64,000 nt of DNA from Pseudarthrobacter sp. PS3-L1 (GTDB lineage Bacteria > Actinomycetota > Actinomycetes > Actinomycetales > Micrococcaceae), in the NCBI RefSeq assembly GCF_030063285.1, contig NZ_JASISU010000001.1:558001-622000 (forward strand), written 5' to 3'. Below the pieces are notes generated by a model that saw only the letters and a list, made by a program, of their open reading frames with translations, was not told the DNA's origin and did not search any database. Within the stretch, counting starts at the first letter, position 1; each line of letters begins with the position of its first letter. This document shows positions 43,616 to 52,853 of the stretch, in pieces. Made by a program: the position numbers and the translations under genes.

Positions 43616-44512
43616 ATGCGCACCAAATATGCACTTCCAGCCCTGACAGCCGCCGCAGCACTGATGCTGACCGGCTGTGTGGACAACAGCGAACCCACCA
43701 CCAGCGCAACGTCAGGAGCCGCTGAGCAGTCGGTCCAGAAGAACGACGAGATTGCCGCCATGCTCCCGGAGAAGATCAAGAGTGCCGGCGTCCTGAATGT
43801 CGGAATGGCCAACAACTACCCGCCCAATGAGTTCAAGGACGCCGACGGCGCCCCGGCGGGCTGGTCGGTTGACCTCACCAATGCGCTGGGTTCGGTGTTG
43901 GGGCTGAAGGTCAATTTCGACATTGGAACCTTTGACAACATCCTGCCTGCAGTCAATGCCGGAAAGGACGACATGGGCATGTCCTCCTTCACCGACACGG
44001 TGGAACGCCAGAAGCAGGTGGACTTCGTTAATTACTATTCGGCTGGCATCCAGTGGGCAGCACCTGCAGGCAAAACAGTTGATCCGATGAATGCATGCGG
44101 ATTGAAGGTGGCGGTCCAGGCAACGACGTATGAGGACACCACCGAGGTTCCGGCAAAGTCCAAAGCCTGCACCGACGCCGGCAAACCGGAAATCACCATT
44201 TTCCGCTATGACGCCCAGGACCAAGCCACCAATGCCCTGGTGGTAGGCCAGGTAGATGCCATGAGTGCTGATTCTCCCGTGACCCTCTACGCGATTTCGA
44301 AGACGGAGGGCAAGGTGCAACCTGCTGGCGACGCCTTCGAAGTGGCGCCATATGGCATGCCTGTTGCGAAGGACAGCGAATTCACCCCCGTCCTGCAGAA
44401 AGCGTTGCAGGCACTGATTGATGACGGTACCTACACGGAGATCCTGTCCAAATGGGGAGTGGAAGCTGGCGGCGTCGAAACAGCTGCCCTTAACGTTGCT
44501 GCGCAGGGGTAA
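43616..44512 (+). CDS. Amino-acid ABC transporter substrate-binding lipoprotein
   Basis: A 298-aa family-3 solute-binding protein. The lipobox is MLTGC (Cys about 20) after an N-terminal MRTKYALPALTAAAA. Ligand-domain features include NNYPPNEFKDADGAPAGWSV, GMSSFTDTVERQKQVDFVNY and LQALIDDGTYTEILSKWGV. This class binds polar or basic amino acids outside the membrane. AAAGAGGA precedes ATG 43616. It is first in a three-gene operon with permease and ATPase; the ligand cannot be read. Confidence 0.92.
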   Translation: MRTKYALPALTAAAALMLTGCVDNSEPTTSATSGAAEQSVQKNDEIAAMLPEKIKSAGVLNVGMANNYPPNEFKDADGAPAGWSVDLTNALGSVLGLKVNFDIGTFDNILPAVNAGKDDMGMSSFTDTVERQKQVDFVNYYSAGIQWAAPAGKTVDPMNACGLKVAVQATTYEDTTEVPAKSKACTDAGKPEITIFRYDAQDQATNALVVGQVDAMSADSPVTLYAISKTEGKVQPAGDAFEVAPYGMPVAKDSEFTPVLQKALQALIDDGTYTEILSKWGVEAGGVETAALNVAAQG

Positions 44513-44518
44513 CCCGTT

Positions 44519-45499
44519 GTGAGTATTCCCAAGAGCGCAGGCCCCAACAACACAGCCCAGGGCGAGGCGATCAAGGCAATCCCGTTGCGTCACCCATGGC
44601 GGAACGTCATTGCTGTGGTCCTGGTCCTCCTGCTAGCCCTCTTTGTGGTGGATGCCGCGCAGCGCCCTGACTATGGGTGGCCCGAAGTTGGCAAATACAT
44701 TTTTGACAAGCGGATCAGCCAGGCTGCATGGGTGACGCTGAGCCTGACTGTGTACTCCATGATTGGTGCCATCACCCTGGGCTTGTTGATCGCGATCATG
44801 CGGCTCTCGCCCAATCCGGTGCTGAACGGCGTGGCGTGGCTTTACCTCTGGATTTTTCGTGGCACGCCTGTCTATGTGCAGCTTGTGTTCTGGGGAATCG
44901 TGGCGCTGATTTATCCCGTGTTCACCATCGGGATTCCGTTCATGGATCCATGGATCACTTTTGACAATACGATTTTTACCAACCTTTTTGTGACAGCCAT
45001 CATTGGGTTGGCGCTGAATGAGGCTGCCTATATGTCTGAGATAGTTCGCGCAGGCCTGCTGTCCGTGGACGAAGGCCAAGAGGAAGCAGCGACGGCGCTC
45101 GCCATGTCGTGGACGCAGACAATGCGCTTTGTGGTGGTTCCGCAGGCCATGAAAATCATCATTCCGCCGACCGGCAATGAAGTGATTTCGATGCTCAAGA
45201 CGACGTCGCTGGTAGCGGCCATTCCGCTGAGTATCGATCTCTACGGTGTGTCTAGGGGTATCTCAGCCGTCACGTTCACGCCGGTGCCGTTGCTGATCGT
45301 AGCGTCGCTCTGGTACCTGCTGTTCACCTCTGTCCTCATGGTGGGCCAGTACTTTATTGAGAAGCGGTTCTCCCGGGGGAGCGGACGGCGCGCGGAAAGT
45401 TCGACGCCGGACCCCACGCCTCCGGAAATACCGTCACCGGGTGCCCTGCCGGGCACCGTACCCGCCCCGTTGGGCAATGAGCCGGGAGGCAAGGGATGA
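44519..45499 (+). CDS. Amino-acid ABC transporter permease
   Basis: A 326-aa HisM/GlnP-type permease starting at GTG 44519, 6 bases after the binding-protein stop. Five or more membrane helices; the EAA loop is [20 protein letters not shown], which docks on the ATPase. The last about 45 residues are Pro/Gly-rich ([16 protein letters not shown]) and unusual for the family. A single permease suggests a homodimer. Overlaps the ATPase gene by 4 bases. Confidence 0.92.
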   Translation: MSIPKSAGPNNTAQGEAIKAIPLRHPWRNVIAVVLVLLLALFVVDAAQRPDYGWPEVGKYIFDKRISQAAWVTLSLTVYSMIGAITLGLLIAIMRLSPNPVLNGVAWLYLWIFRGTPVYVQLVFWGIVALIYPVFTIGIPFMDPWITFDNTIFTNLFVTAIIGLALNEAAYMSEIVRAGLLSVDEGQEEAATALAMSWTQTMRFVVVPQAMKIIIPPTGNEVISMLKTTSLVAAIPLSIDLYGVSRGISAVTFTPVPLLIVASLWYLLFTSVLMVGQYFIEKRFSRGSGRRAESSTPDPTPPEIPSPGALPGTVPAPLGNEPGGKG

Positions 45500-46263
45500 C
45501 CGAAGAGCCCATGGTGCGTGCGGATCGCGTATCAAAGAGTTTTGGTTCAAATATGGTGCTGCGCAGCATCAGCCTGGAGGTCCAGCGTGGCGAAGTGCTG
45601 TGCATGGTGGGTCCGAGCGGCTCCGGGAAGTCCACGTTCCTCCGCTGCATCAATCACCTCGAAAAGATCGACGCGGGCCGGCTTTTTGTCGAGGGAGAGC
45701 TGGTGGGGTACCGGCAGAAGGGGGAGAAGCTTCTGGAGCTCAAGCCCAAGGAAGCATCGCTGCAGCGACGCGACATTGGCATGGTGTTCCAACGCTTCAA
45801 CCTGTTTCCCCATATGACTGCGCTGGAAAATATCAGCCAGGCGCCCATGCGGGTCAAAGGACTACCCAAAGCCAAGGCTGTTGCGCGGGCCATGGAGCTA
45901 ATGGAACGCGTGGGCCTCGGAGACAAAGCGGATCACTACCCGGCGCACCTGTCCGGTGGGCAGCAGCAGCGCGTGGCCATTGCGCGGGCGCTCGCCATGG
46001 ATCCCAAGCTGATGCTCTTTGACGAGCCCACCAGTGCTCTTGACCCGGAGCTGGTGGGTGAGGTCCTTGATGTGATGAAGGGCCTGGCCAGGAGCGGTAT
46101 GACAATGATTGTGGTGACGCACGAGATGGGGTTTGCCCGCGAGGTAGCTGACTCCCTGGTGTTCATGGACGGTGGGGTAATCGTGGAATCCGGTGATCCA
46201 CGGGAGATGCTGGCCAACCCGAAAGAGGCCCGGACGCAGTCCTTCCTGTCAAAGGTCCTGTAG
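45496..46263 (+). CDS. Amino-acid ABC transporter ATP-binding protein (GlnQ-like)
   Basis: A 255-aa ABC ATPase: Walker [10 protein letters not shown] (about 40), Q-loop [13 protein letters not shown], signature [15 protein letters not shown], Walker [13 protein letters not shown] and the switch His in VVTHEMGFA. It matches polar amino-acid importers. A short insert (about 72-86, [17 protein letters not shown]) lies between Walker A and the Q-loop, as in several actinobacterial GlnQ-like proteins. Last gene of the operon; ATGA overlap with the permease. Confidence 0.94.
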   Translation: MTEEPMVRADRVSKSFGSNMVLRSISLEVQRGEVLCMVGPSGSGKSTFLRCINHLEKIDAGRLFVEGELVGYRQKGEKLLELKPKEASLQRRDIGMVFQRFNLFPHMTALENISQAPMRVKGLPKAKAVARAMELMERVGLGDKADHYPAHLSGGQQQRVAIARALAMDPKLMLFDEPTSALDPELVGEVLDVMKGLARSGMTMIVVTHEMGFAREVADSLVFMDGGVIVESGDPREMLANPKEARTQSFLSKVL

Positions 46264-46264
46264 A

Positions 46265-46299
46265 GACAGGCAGGGTTGTCTGTGTGTGACAGGCAGGGT
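46265..46299. repeat. 12-bp direct repeat after the ABC operon
   Basis: GACAGGCAGGGT at 46265-46276 and 46288-46299, separated by TGTCTGTGTGT; function unknown. Confidence 0.5.
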
Positions 46300-46378
46300 G
46301 GTAAGGAACAACCACGGCTGGAACGGTTGATGCCGGAAATATACCGCGGATCCGGTGCCTGCCCAGAGTCACTTTGCC

Positions 46379-46415
46379 AGCGTGACCCCCATGATCAGAT
46401 CATGGGGGTCACGCT
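46379..46415. terminator. Strong bidirectional terminator hairpin
   Basis: A perfect 17-bp stem (46379-46395 with 46399-46415) and a CAG loop, between the ABC operon and the convergent secreted-protein gene. Neither side has a U-tract. Confidence 0.7.
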
Positions 46416-46503
46416 ACTCATCTTCCGTACGGAGCATGGTTGGAGCACTGGTCAGTCCCCGCGCACGGCTGGAATTGCAGTCTCTATGCGGGAAGCTTCA
46501 GGC

Positions 46504-47154
46504 TCAGCGACCGTTGAGGAGGGTCTCGCCGCAGTCCTTGTTGTCCTGGCCCCTCTCGGTGTAGCCCGTGGGGGTGTTGATGGTGACGTCGTTGATGTAC
46601 CAGATGTAGTGGCCAGCAAGCTGCGATGAATAGTTGACCCGGATACGGCCCTTCTTCTCATGGATTTCCGCGCCTGCCGTCAACGTGGCCTTGCGGCCGG
46701 GTTCCACGTGGATGGTCGATGCATTGCTTTCCGTGACCGTGTGGCTCCAGTTGTATTCGCCGGAGAGTCCGCCGGTGAAGAAGCTCTTGACCGCACTGGC
46801 GCTTCCGCCAATTGAGCCGCCCGAAGACCACGATTCGCTTCCGGTGAGCGCCTGGTCAATAACTCCGCGGTCCGAGGTGCAGTTGGTGACAGTCTCGCCC
46901 ACGGCTTTCCAGTCAAGGTAGGTGTTGCTGCTCTCCTCTTCGAAAGTACAGCTGTCCAGGGCCATGGTGTTGCCCGTGGTGTGTCCATCAGGCAGGTAAG
47001 CGGTTCCGTCGCAGTCGCCCTCAAGTTCCTCGACTGTTGGCGGCCGGTCTTCTGCGTAAGCCGGTGATGTAGGACCAAGAAGCCCAACGCCCAAGAGTGC
47101 GGCCGCGGTGATGATTCCGGTTCGTGAGCCGATCTTCTTCATACGAGTGGACAT
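46504..47154 (-). CDS. Secreted protein with aerolysin/ETX-MTX2-like beta pattern
   Basis: A 216-aa protein. MSTRMKKIGSRTGIITAAAL begins a signal peptide with likely cleavage after PAYA (about 34). The mature part has four Cys (GDCDG, DSCTF, TNCTS, KDCGE). Its second half is alternating Ser/Thr-rich strands: SWSSGGSIGGSASAVKSF, GLSGEYNWSHTVTESNAST, IHVEPGRKATLTAGAEIHEK and RIRVNYSSQLAGHYIWYIND. That order (amphipathic strand pair, W/Y-S-H-T-V-T-E-S, then PG-R turn and basic strand) resembles aerolysin-type beta-pore formers. The family link is inferred. I start at 47154, with GGGGAG nearby upstream. Confidence 0.6.
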   Translation of the reverse strand: MSTRMKKIGSRTGIITAAALLGVGLLGPTSPAYAEDRPPTVEELEGDCDGTAYLPDGHTTGNTMALDSCTFEEESSNTYLDWKAVGETVTNCTSDRGVIDQALTGSESWSSGGSIGGSASAVKSFFTGGLSGEYNWSHTVTESNASTIHVEPGRKATLTAGAEIHEKKGRIRVNYSSQLAGHYIWYINDVTINTPTGYTERGQDNKDCGETLLNGR

Positions 47155-47364
47155 GCTCTTCAACTCCCCTTTAGTCATTCGTCTGTGCCTCACTGGCACT
47201 CCACTCACACTTCTACCTTCAGCACGATCCGGCAATGCCGGGAGTAGATGGTTAGCCATGTGGCTAAAAGCCAGGTGGCAGGCATGGACTCTGCCAGGGA
47301 AGGGGGCTATGGAACGGTAGCCGAAGTGCTGGAGCCGGTGCCCAGCGCCCGGGGACTTTCCCCC

Positions 47365-48093
47365 CTAGGAGGTGGTTGCCGCCGTCGAACGTGGCGTTGG
47401 GGCAGGCTCGGTCCCGCGCCCTGCGAAACCGCCCACCACCGCTACGCCCAGCGTCAGCAGTGCGGTGGCCAGGACCCCCAGGCCCAGCTGTAGTTGCAGG
47501 AGTCCCGCTCCAGCTGCTGCCCCAGCGAGGATGAGCAGGATTGCTGTCAACCGGCGGCCCCAGAACGGGTGCGTATTGGCGCCAAATCGGGAGTCGGCAG
47601 CCAAACCCGTGATGGTGGAGGTCACCACAACGGTGGGGACGTCCTTGACGTTCAGGTGCCGGGCAGTCGCGGCCTGGATTCCCATGGCGATGGCCAGGGT
47701 AGCGGTAATGATGACAATTTTTGGTTCGCCTTCGGAGGGTGCGCCGCCGATCAGCAGGACAGCAGCCACCACCCCCATCACCATGGCTACGCCGCTGAGG
47801 AGGCCCGTGGTGCGGTGATTCCAGCCTGAAATGCTGGGCCGCAAAGTTCGTCCAGCCACCAGCGCACCGAGCATGAATCCGGCCAGTGCAACGATTGGTC
47901 CCAGGATGGGAAGGTTGTCGCCACCCATGATGGCCATGCCCAGGATCACCACGTTGCCTGTCATGTTTCCCGTGAAGACTCGGTCCAGGCCCAGGTAGCC
48001 CACAGCATCAATGACACCGGTGGAAAACGTCAGGGTCAGCATGAGGATCAGGTGCAGCTTGGCGGGATTGGCCGGGATGAAGCGGGTGGGCAT
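47365..48093 (-). CDS. YoaK-family (DUF1275) membrane protein
   Basis: A 242-aa protein with 6-7 membrane helices: TFSTGVIDAVGYLGLDRVFT, GNMTGNVVILGMAIMGG and AATARHLNVKDVPTVVVTST, all DUF1275 markers. Function unknown; distantly transporter-like. ATG 48093 has AAAGG 8 bases upstream; the longer frame from 48138 lacks support. Divergent from the DedA gene; the 267 bases between them hold no recognisable RNA element. Confidence 0.88.
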   Translation of the reverse strand: MPTRFIPANPAKLHLILMLTLTFSTGVIDAVGYLGLDRVFTGNMTGNVVILGMAIMGGDNLPILGPIVALAGFMLGALVAGRTLRPSISGWNHRTTGLLSGVAMVMGVVAAVLLIGGAPSEGEPKIVIITATLAIAMGIQAATARHLNVKDVPTVVVTSTITGLAADSRFGANTHPFWGRRLTAILLILAGAAAGAGLLQLQLGLGVLATALLTLGVAVVGGFAGRGTEPAPTPRSTAATTS

Positions 48094-48360
48094 GCTGGTG
48101 CCTTTCAGCGCAATGGTTGGTGGCGAGTGGTTCCGCATACTGGCGCGGCCCCCACACCAGTATGCGCCGAGCCAGGAGAGGGTGGATTTGCTCCCGTGAC
48201 GTGAGGTTCACCCGTTCAGGGCGATCCGCGCACCAGGAGGTGGCACGAGGATGGTCTGTGGGCCGTGCAAAGATTTGACCATGCCACCTGGGTTCTTTGT
48301 GGTCAAAGAAACCGGCGAAAGTGAGCATTGGTTGGCATCAACTGACAGGAGGGGACGTTT

Positions 48361-48954
48361 ATGGAATCGCTAAGGGAGATTCTCAGCGCCGCCGATTCAT
48401 TCTGGGTCTACCCGGTTGGGGCGCTGCTGATTGCTGTCTCGGCAATATTTCCACCCATTCCCACCACGTCCTTGTTTGTGGCGCTGGGGGCGCTGTCCGG
48501 GTTGAACCAACAGCCCAACGGGTTCCTTCTGGTGGTTGCCATGCTGGTCGGTGCCGTAGCCGGAGACGTGCTTGCCTATGAGCTTGTCCGGCGCGGCGGC
48601 ATGGCACAGTGGAGGATTCTCCGTGGCGCACGGGCGCAAAAGGCGCTACAGGCCTCAAGGGACCGGCTGTCCAAACACGCGGCATCGTGGGTTCTCACGT
48701 CAAGGTTCGTGCCACTGGGGAGGCTCACCATGAATGTAGCCAGCGCCATCACCCCTGTTCCCAGGGGAACATTCGTCCTCTACTCCGTTGCCGCTGGTGT
48801 CCTCTGGTCTGCCTATTCTGTGGGCGTCGGCGCCCTGTCGGGACTCGTGCCGGGGCTCTCCACCGAGTTCGCCGTCGTTCTTGCCATTGCACTTTCGCTG
48901 TTGCTGGGGCGCGCCATCAGTGCAGGGGTGACCTGGTACCTGCAACTGGACTAG
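48361..48954 (+). CDS. DedA-family (VTT domain) membrane protein
   Basis: A 197-aa DedA/VTT protein: AIFPPIPTTSLFVALGALSG, GAVAGDVLAYELVRRGG and SRFVPLGRLTMNVASAITPV with the conserved R-F/x-x-P-x-G-R motif. DedA proteins flip or recycle phospholipid carriers and affect membrane charge. AGGAGGGGA precedes ATG 48361. It lies tail to tail with cardiolipin synthase (16 bases), a suggestive but unlinked lipid neighbourhood. Confidence 0.88.
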   Translation: MESLREILSAADSFWVYPVGALLIAVSAIFPPIPTTSLFVALGALSGLNQQPNGFLLVVAMLVGAVAGDVLAYELVRRGGMAQWRILRGARAQKALQASRDRLSKHAASWVLTSRFVPLGRLTMNVASAITPVPRGTFVLYSVAAGVLWSAYSVGVGALSGLVPGLSTEFAVVLAIALSLLLGRAISAGVTWYLQLD

Positions 48955-48970
48955 CGCTGTACAGGGGTGG

Positions 48971-50437
48971 CTATTGAAGGGAGGACGTGAGCCTCGCCAG
49001 ATTGTCCATCACCACATGCCGCACCGGCCGGCGCAGCCAGTCCTCAAGCAGGAGCTCTTTGCTGGCTGCCCTGTAGTTGTCCTCCACGGCACGCATCCGG
49101 TCCACTACCGAGCGTCCCTGAATGAGCACGGAAACTTCCATATTGAGGCTGAAAGAGCGGATATCCATGTTGCTTGAGCCGATCACCGCCACGTCGTCGT
49201 CAATGGTGAAGTGTTTGGAATGCAGCACCTGTGGCGCCCGGTAGAGGTAAATGCGGACGCCTGCCCGGAGAAGAACCTCGTAGTAAGAGCGTTGGGCGTG
49301 GTAGACCATGGCCTGGTCGCCAACCTCGGAGACAAAAAGTTCCACACTCAGCCCACGTGATGCGGCTGTGATGATGGCCAGCTGGATCGCTTCATCCGGC
49401 ACAAAGTAGGGACTGGTGATGCTGACCCGGTGCTCCGCCTTGTAGATGAGGGTGGTGTAGAGCTTGAGGTTGTTGTCGTTGTCGAAGCTCGGCCCACTGG
49501 GTAGCACCTGTGCATCGACCAGCTCTGGCTCAGATCCAAGAATCACGGGCGTGGTGTCCAGCGGCAGGAGAACTTCTGATTCGCTGAACCAGTCGGTGAC
49601 GAACACGGTATCAAGCTCGCGGACCACCGGCCCCTCCAGGCGCACCATGAGCTCATGCCACTGCAGGCCGCGCTGGATGTTGCGTTTCTTGTTGTAGGAC
49701 GCGTCAATGAGGTTTTGTGATCCCGTGTACCCCACCCGGCCGTCCACCACCAGGAGCTTCCTGTGATTGCGAAGGTCAGGACGCTGCCACTGGCCTTTCA
49801 AGGGTCGCAGGGGAAGCATGGCGTGCCATTCGATGCCCATCCGGTCAAAAGCGCTTTTCATGGCACGGTACTGGGGATCCCGGACTGCGGCCAAGTGGTC
49901 AAAAAGAACCCTGACAGCAACGCCGCGCTCCTGCGCCCGGCCCATGGCGTCAAAAAACGGTGCCGTTGTCTCATCCAGGGTGAGGATATAAAACTCCACG
50001 TGGACATACGATTCAGCGCGGTCAATGTCGGCAATCATGCGGTCGAAGCTACCTACGTACTCTTCCAGCAGTTCCGCGCGGTTGCCGCCCACCATGGGCA
50101 GCGCGCCCAACCGGAGGTTAAGTTCGACGGCGGAACGCAGCCAGGCGGGCCACTCGTCACTGTGGCTGACAGCTGACAGGCCAGGCGTGCGTGCGAGCAT
50201 CATGTCATTGACAGTGCGCTGTTTGTCGCGCCGCGCCTTGGGCAGCTTGCCGCGGCCCAGCAGGAGAAACGCCACGGTCCCCAGATACGGAATGAAGATG
50301 ATGGCCAACACCCAGGCAATTGCCGCAGACGGACGCCGGTTGGCAGAGACCATCACGGTTGCGATGGATCCGAGGACAATGTGCAGTGCCAGTAGAAGCA
50401 GCGCGATGGTATCGACGTCGGTCAAGAGTCCCTGCAT
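48971..50437 (-). CDS. cls: Cardiolipin synthase
   Basis: A 488-aa phospholipase-D-type synthase: two N-terminal membrane helices, then two HKD motifs, HRKLLVVDGRVGYTGSQN (about 224) and HSKHFTIDDDVAVIGSSNMD (about 407). It joins phosphatidylglycerol molecules to make cardiolipin at the membrane. I place the start at ATG 50437, preceded by AAAGGAAAG 8 bases upstream; an ATG at 50470 has no ribosome binding site. Confidence 0.93.
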   Translation of the reverse strand: MQGLLTDVDTIALLLLALHIVLGSIATVMVSANRRPSAAIAWVLAIIFIPYLGTVAFLLLGRGKLPKARRDKQRTVNDMMLARTPGLSAVSHSDEWPAWLRSAVELNLRLGALPMVGGNRAELLEEYVGSFDRMIADIDRAESYVHVEFYILTLDETTAPFFDAMGRAQERGVAVRVLFDHLAAVRDPQYRAMKSAFDRMGIEWHAMLPLRPLKGQWQRPDLRNHRKLLVVDGRVGYTGSQNLIDASYNKKRNIQRGLQWHELMVRLEGPVVRELDTVFVTDWFSESEVLLPLDTTPVILGSEPELVDAQVLPSGPSFDNDNNLKLYTTLIYKAEHRVSITSPYFVPDEAIQLAIITAASRGLSVELFVSEVGDQAMVYHAQRSYYEVLLRAGVRIYLYRAPQVLHSKHFTIDDDVAVIGSSNMDIRSFSLNMEVSVLIQGRSVVDRMRAVEDNYRAASKELLLEDWLRRPVRHVVMDNLARLTSSLQ

Positions 50438-50694
50438 GCCCGCAACTTTCCTTTCGCTTGGTGGAGCCATCGCGTGGTCATTCGTGAATGTAAGGCTCTC
50501 TTACGGGGACCGTAACACCATTCCGGCGCGGCGCACGGCGTCAGGTACATTTTCGACAGTGCGACGGCTCAGATTACGTGGTTAAATCACCCGCTATGGG
50601 TGAGGTCCGGAACACCTGCCCGAAGCCGCGGCGTGGATGGTGCCAAAACTACGCCAGACTTGAGGGCAGTCCCACCAACGAAAGCAGGATCTAC

Positions 50695-50961
50695 ATGATC
50701 ACCCTCCAGCAGGACACCGACGGCTTTGTCCGGATGAGCCGCCACTACCCAGCCAGCGTGCCGATCGCCATCACCTTCAACGACGGCACCACCGGTCAGT
50801 TTTCCGGGCAGGTACTGAATACCGCGTACGACGTCGCGCTGGCGGAGTTCCGCGCGAAGAATGACCTGGATGCGCGGGGCTACTCGAGGACCACTAAGGG
50901 CCGGACTAACTCCGGCAACAAAATTGACTACGTTCCCGTGCACCCGGGTATGGGCGACTAG
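50695..50961 (+). CDS. Hypothetical protein
   Basis: An 88-aa protein beginning MITLQQDTDGFVRMSRHYPA, small, soluble and fairly polar, with FNDGTTGQFSGQVLNTAYD and a basic C-terminal region (RGYSRTTKGRTNSGNK). No domain recognised. ATG 50695 has GCAGGA 6 bases upstream; the frame is open to 50578. Convergent with alkD (6-base gap). Confidence 0.6.
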   Translation: MITLQQDTDGFVRMSRHYPASVPIAITFNDGTTGQFSGQVLNTAYDVALAEFRAKNDLDARGYSRTTKGRTNSGNKIDYVPVHPGMGD

Positions 50962-50967
50962 GCAGGT

Positions 50968-51651
50968 TTAGTCCTTGGCCTCGGCACGTCGGACCATCTC
51001 GTTGATCCAGCGCGGGGCGTAGGGGGACGTGCAGTTGGGTGGGGTGGGGTAGTCCTTGAGGACGCCCAGCCTCTCTCCAATGTCCAGGGCGCGGGCCCGG
51101 TACCTGGCATGGTTGATCCCAATCTGTGCCAGCGTGTGGTTCATGGCCCACTGCAGCCGGTCTGGTGCATCCTGCATGCTGGACTCGATGCGATCCAGCA
51201 GGCCATTAAGGTCAAGGACTTCGGGGCTTTTGACAACACAATCGGAGGTCAGGGCCCAGCCCGCACTGGCCACCACGGGGTGTTTATCGGCGAACCAGAC
51301 GGTGCGAAGGTCTTGCGCATGGGGGCTTTTCTTCACCACGTAGTTGACCAGCCAGTCTTGGACCTTGGGAATGCGGGCCTGGCGCAGCATGGTGTCCAGC
51401 TCGTCGCTGCTGAAAATTTTTGGCTGGCAGATCAGGATCGCCACAAGCCGCGCTGCGGTGTCGCCTGTTTGCCATAGCTCCATTGCAAGGCCCTGCTGTT
51501 TAGTCAACCGCTTGGCCAGGCCGCGCAGCGCGGTAAGGTTCACGCCGTGGTCATCCCCATGGGCCGCATTGATGGCCCGGACTTTCGGGTCATCCAGCGT
51601 AGCCAGCTCAGCCATAACGTCTGCCACGGAGGCGGGTACAGATGGTTTCAT
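50968..51651 (-). CDS. alkD: DNA alkylation repair glycosylase AlkD
   Basis: A 227-aa HEAT-repeat DNA glycosylase: INAAHGDDHGVNLTALRGLA, QPKIFSSDELDTMLRQARIP, TVWFADKHPVVASAGWALTS and ALDIGERLGVLKDYPTPPNC. AlkD excises N3- and N7-alkylpurines without base flipping. It is downstream of and coupled to (ATGA overlap) a small membrane protein gene. With the AlkC-like gene at 7.9 kb, the window has two alkylation-repair proteins of this superfamily. Confidence 0.9.
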   Translation of the reverse strand: MKPSVPASVADVMAELATLDDPKVRAINAAHGDDHGVNLTALRGLAKRLTKQQGLAMELWQTGDTAARLVAILICQPKIFSSDELDTMLRQARIPKVQDWLVNYVVKKSPHAQDLRTVWFADKHPVVASAGWALTSDCVVKSPEVLDLNGLLDRIESSMQDAPDRLQWAMNHTLAQIGINHARYRARALDIGERLGVLKDYPTPPNCTSPYAPRWINEMVRRAEAKD

Positions 51652-52031
51652 TTACTGAAACCATTCCTGAGGGCGTTATAGAACCCGGCTGCCATGGGTA
51701 CGGCCAGCCAGAATGACCACACGGGGCCCGTAGTGGGCTCCGTCCATGAGCCGGTTCCCAGTGTGAGCCCCAGGAGCAAGCCAGCACCCAGCCAGAGAAC
51801 TCGCGAGCGTGCCGCCTGACCCACGGTTCGGTCCGGGACCACTGTCAGGATGGAGATCAGCAGGCCACAAGCCCCCCAGCCCAACAAAAAGACCTGGAGC
51901 CTGGCAGAGCTGGGGTCTCCTTCGCCCCACATCAGGAAGGGAATAGCCAGCGACACCATGAAGCCCAAGATGGCGAGCGGCCAGTTGCTCCACGATCGTG
52001 TAGTTCCCGGTTGTACAACTGTTTCTGACAT
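51648..52031 (-). CDS. Small four-helix membrane protein coupled to alkD
   Basis: A 127-aa protein starting MSETVVQPGTTRSWSNWPLA with four hydrophobic segments (about 17-34, 43-61, 73-91, 103-121). No family recognised. GGGGGA is 3 bases before ATG 52031; a very long frame from 52709 is an antisense artefact across the SOUL gene. Its stop overlaps the alkD start by 4 bases. Confidence 0.7.
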   Translation of the reverse strand: MSETVVQPGTTRSWSNWPLAILGFMVSLAIPFLMWGEGDPSSARLQVFLLGWGACGLLISILTVVPDRTVGQAARSRVLWLGAGLLLGLTLGTGSWTEPTTGPVWSFWLAVPMAAGFYNALRNGFSK

Positions 52032-52163
52032 TGGTCCCCCGATGGATGTATTCAGGCCCACTCTTGCCAAGTTCGGGTGGGCAGTCAAGGGAGGCCGCGC
52101 CCTGTCGCCGTGCTCTGGCAGTACTGGCCGCTTTGCCTTGACGGGCGTAGTGTCTGAAGGACC

Positions 52164-52754
52164 ATGACAGAACAGCAGCCGTACCACCTGGTCAAAAAAT
52201 ATCCGCACTTCGACCTGCGGAGCTACCCCACGCACGTTGTCGCCGAGGTGAAGGTCAACTCCACCTTTGACCGTGCCGGAAACGCGGCCTTCCGTTACCT
52301 GTTCAACTACATCAGCGGGAAAAACACAGCCCGCCGGAAACTCGCCATGACAGCGCCCGTGATCCAGGGGACAGGTTCCTCGGAGAAGCTTGCCATGACG
52401 GCTCCTGTGATCCAGCGTGGACCCGTGCCAGGAAGTGACCAGGCAGCAGATTTTGTTGTGGCCTTTGTCCTCCCTGACGGAATCACTGCTGAGACTGCGC
52501 CTGTACCGGACAGCCCTGAGGTAACCATCCGGGAGGTGCCGGGGGCCTTGGCTGCTGCCGTTCGCTTCTCCGGAAGCAGCTCGGCGAACGCATTCCAGCG
52601 GCGACTTACAGCACTGCGGGAAGCGCTGATCGTGGCCGGATTGAAGCCTGTGGGAGAGCCCAGGTTTGCGCGCTTCGATCCACCGTTCAAGCCTTGGTTC
52701 CTGCGTCACAACGAGGTTGTCCTGGACGTGGAGGACCTCAAAAAGGTCCTGTAG
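52164..52754 (+). CDS. SOUL-family heme-binding protein
   Basis: A 196-aa SOUL/HBP protein: YHLVKKYPHFDLRSYPTHVV, two copies of KLAMTAPVIQ (the family's K-I/L-A-M-T-x-P-V motif, about 60 and 75), IREVPGALAAAVRFSGSSS and the C-terminal WFLRHNEVVLDVEDL. SOUL proteins bind heme or porphyrins; the role in actinobacteria is unclear. TAGTGT and AAGG upstream suggest a very short leader. Convergent with the VOC gene. Confidence 0.92.
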   Translation: MTEQQPYHLVKKYPHFDLRSYPTHVVAEVKVNSTFDRAGNAAFRYLFNYISGKNTARRKLAMTAPVIQGTGSSEKLAMTAPVIQRGPVPGSDQAADFVVAFVLPDGITAETAPVPDSPEVTIREVPGALAAAVRFSGSSSANAFQRRLTALREALIVAGLKPVGEPRFARFDPPFKPWFLRHNEVVLDVEDLKKVL

Positions 52755-52782
52755 GAATCGTGGCTGGGCACGGCGTGGATTG

Positions 52783-52818
52783 GCATCTCCAGCCGCCGGG
52801 CAGGTCGGCTGGAGATGC
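52783..52818. terminator. Bidirectional terminator hairpin
   Basis: GCATCTCCAGCCG (52783-52795) pairs perfectly with 52806-52818 around a 10-base loop, between the convergent SOUL and VOC genes. Confidence 0.6.
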
Positions 52819-52853
52819 GTCCGGCGAAGCGGTCCCTGACCTGCCGGATCCCA

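Noticed and set aside
51648-52709. 353-aa minus-strand frame
   Set aside because: Its first 220 residues are antisense to the SOUL gene; only the last 127 residues (from 52031) have a start signal and membrane helices.
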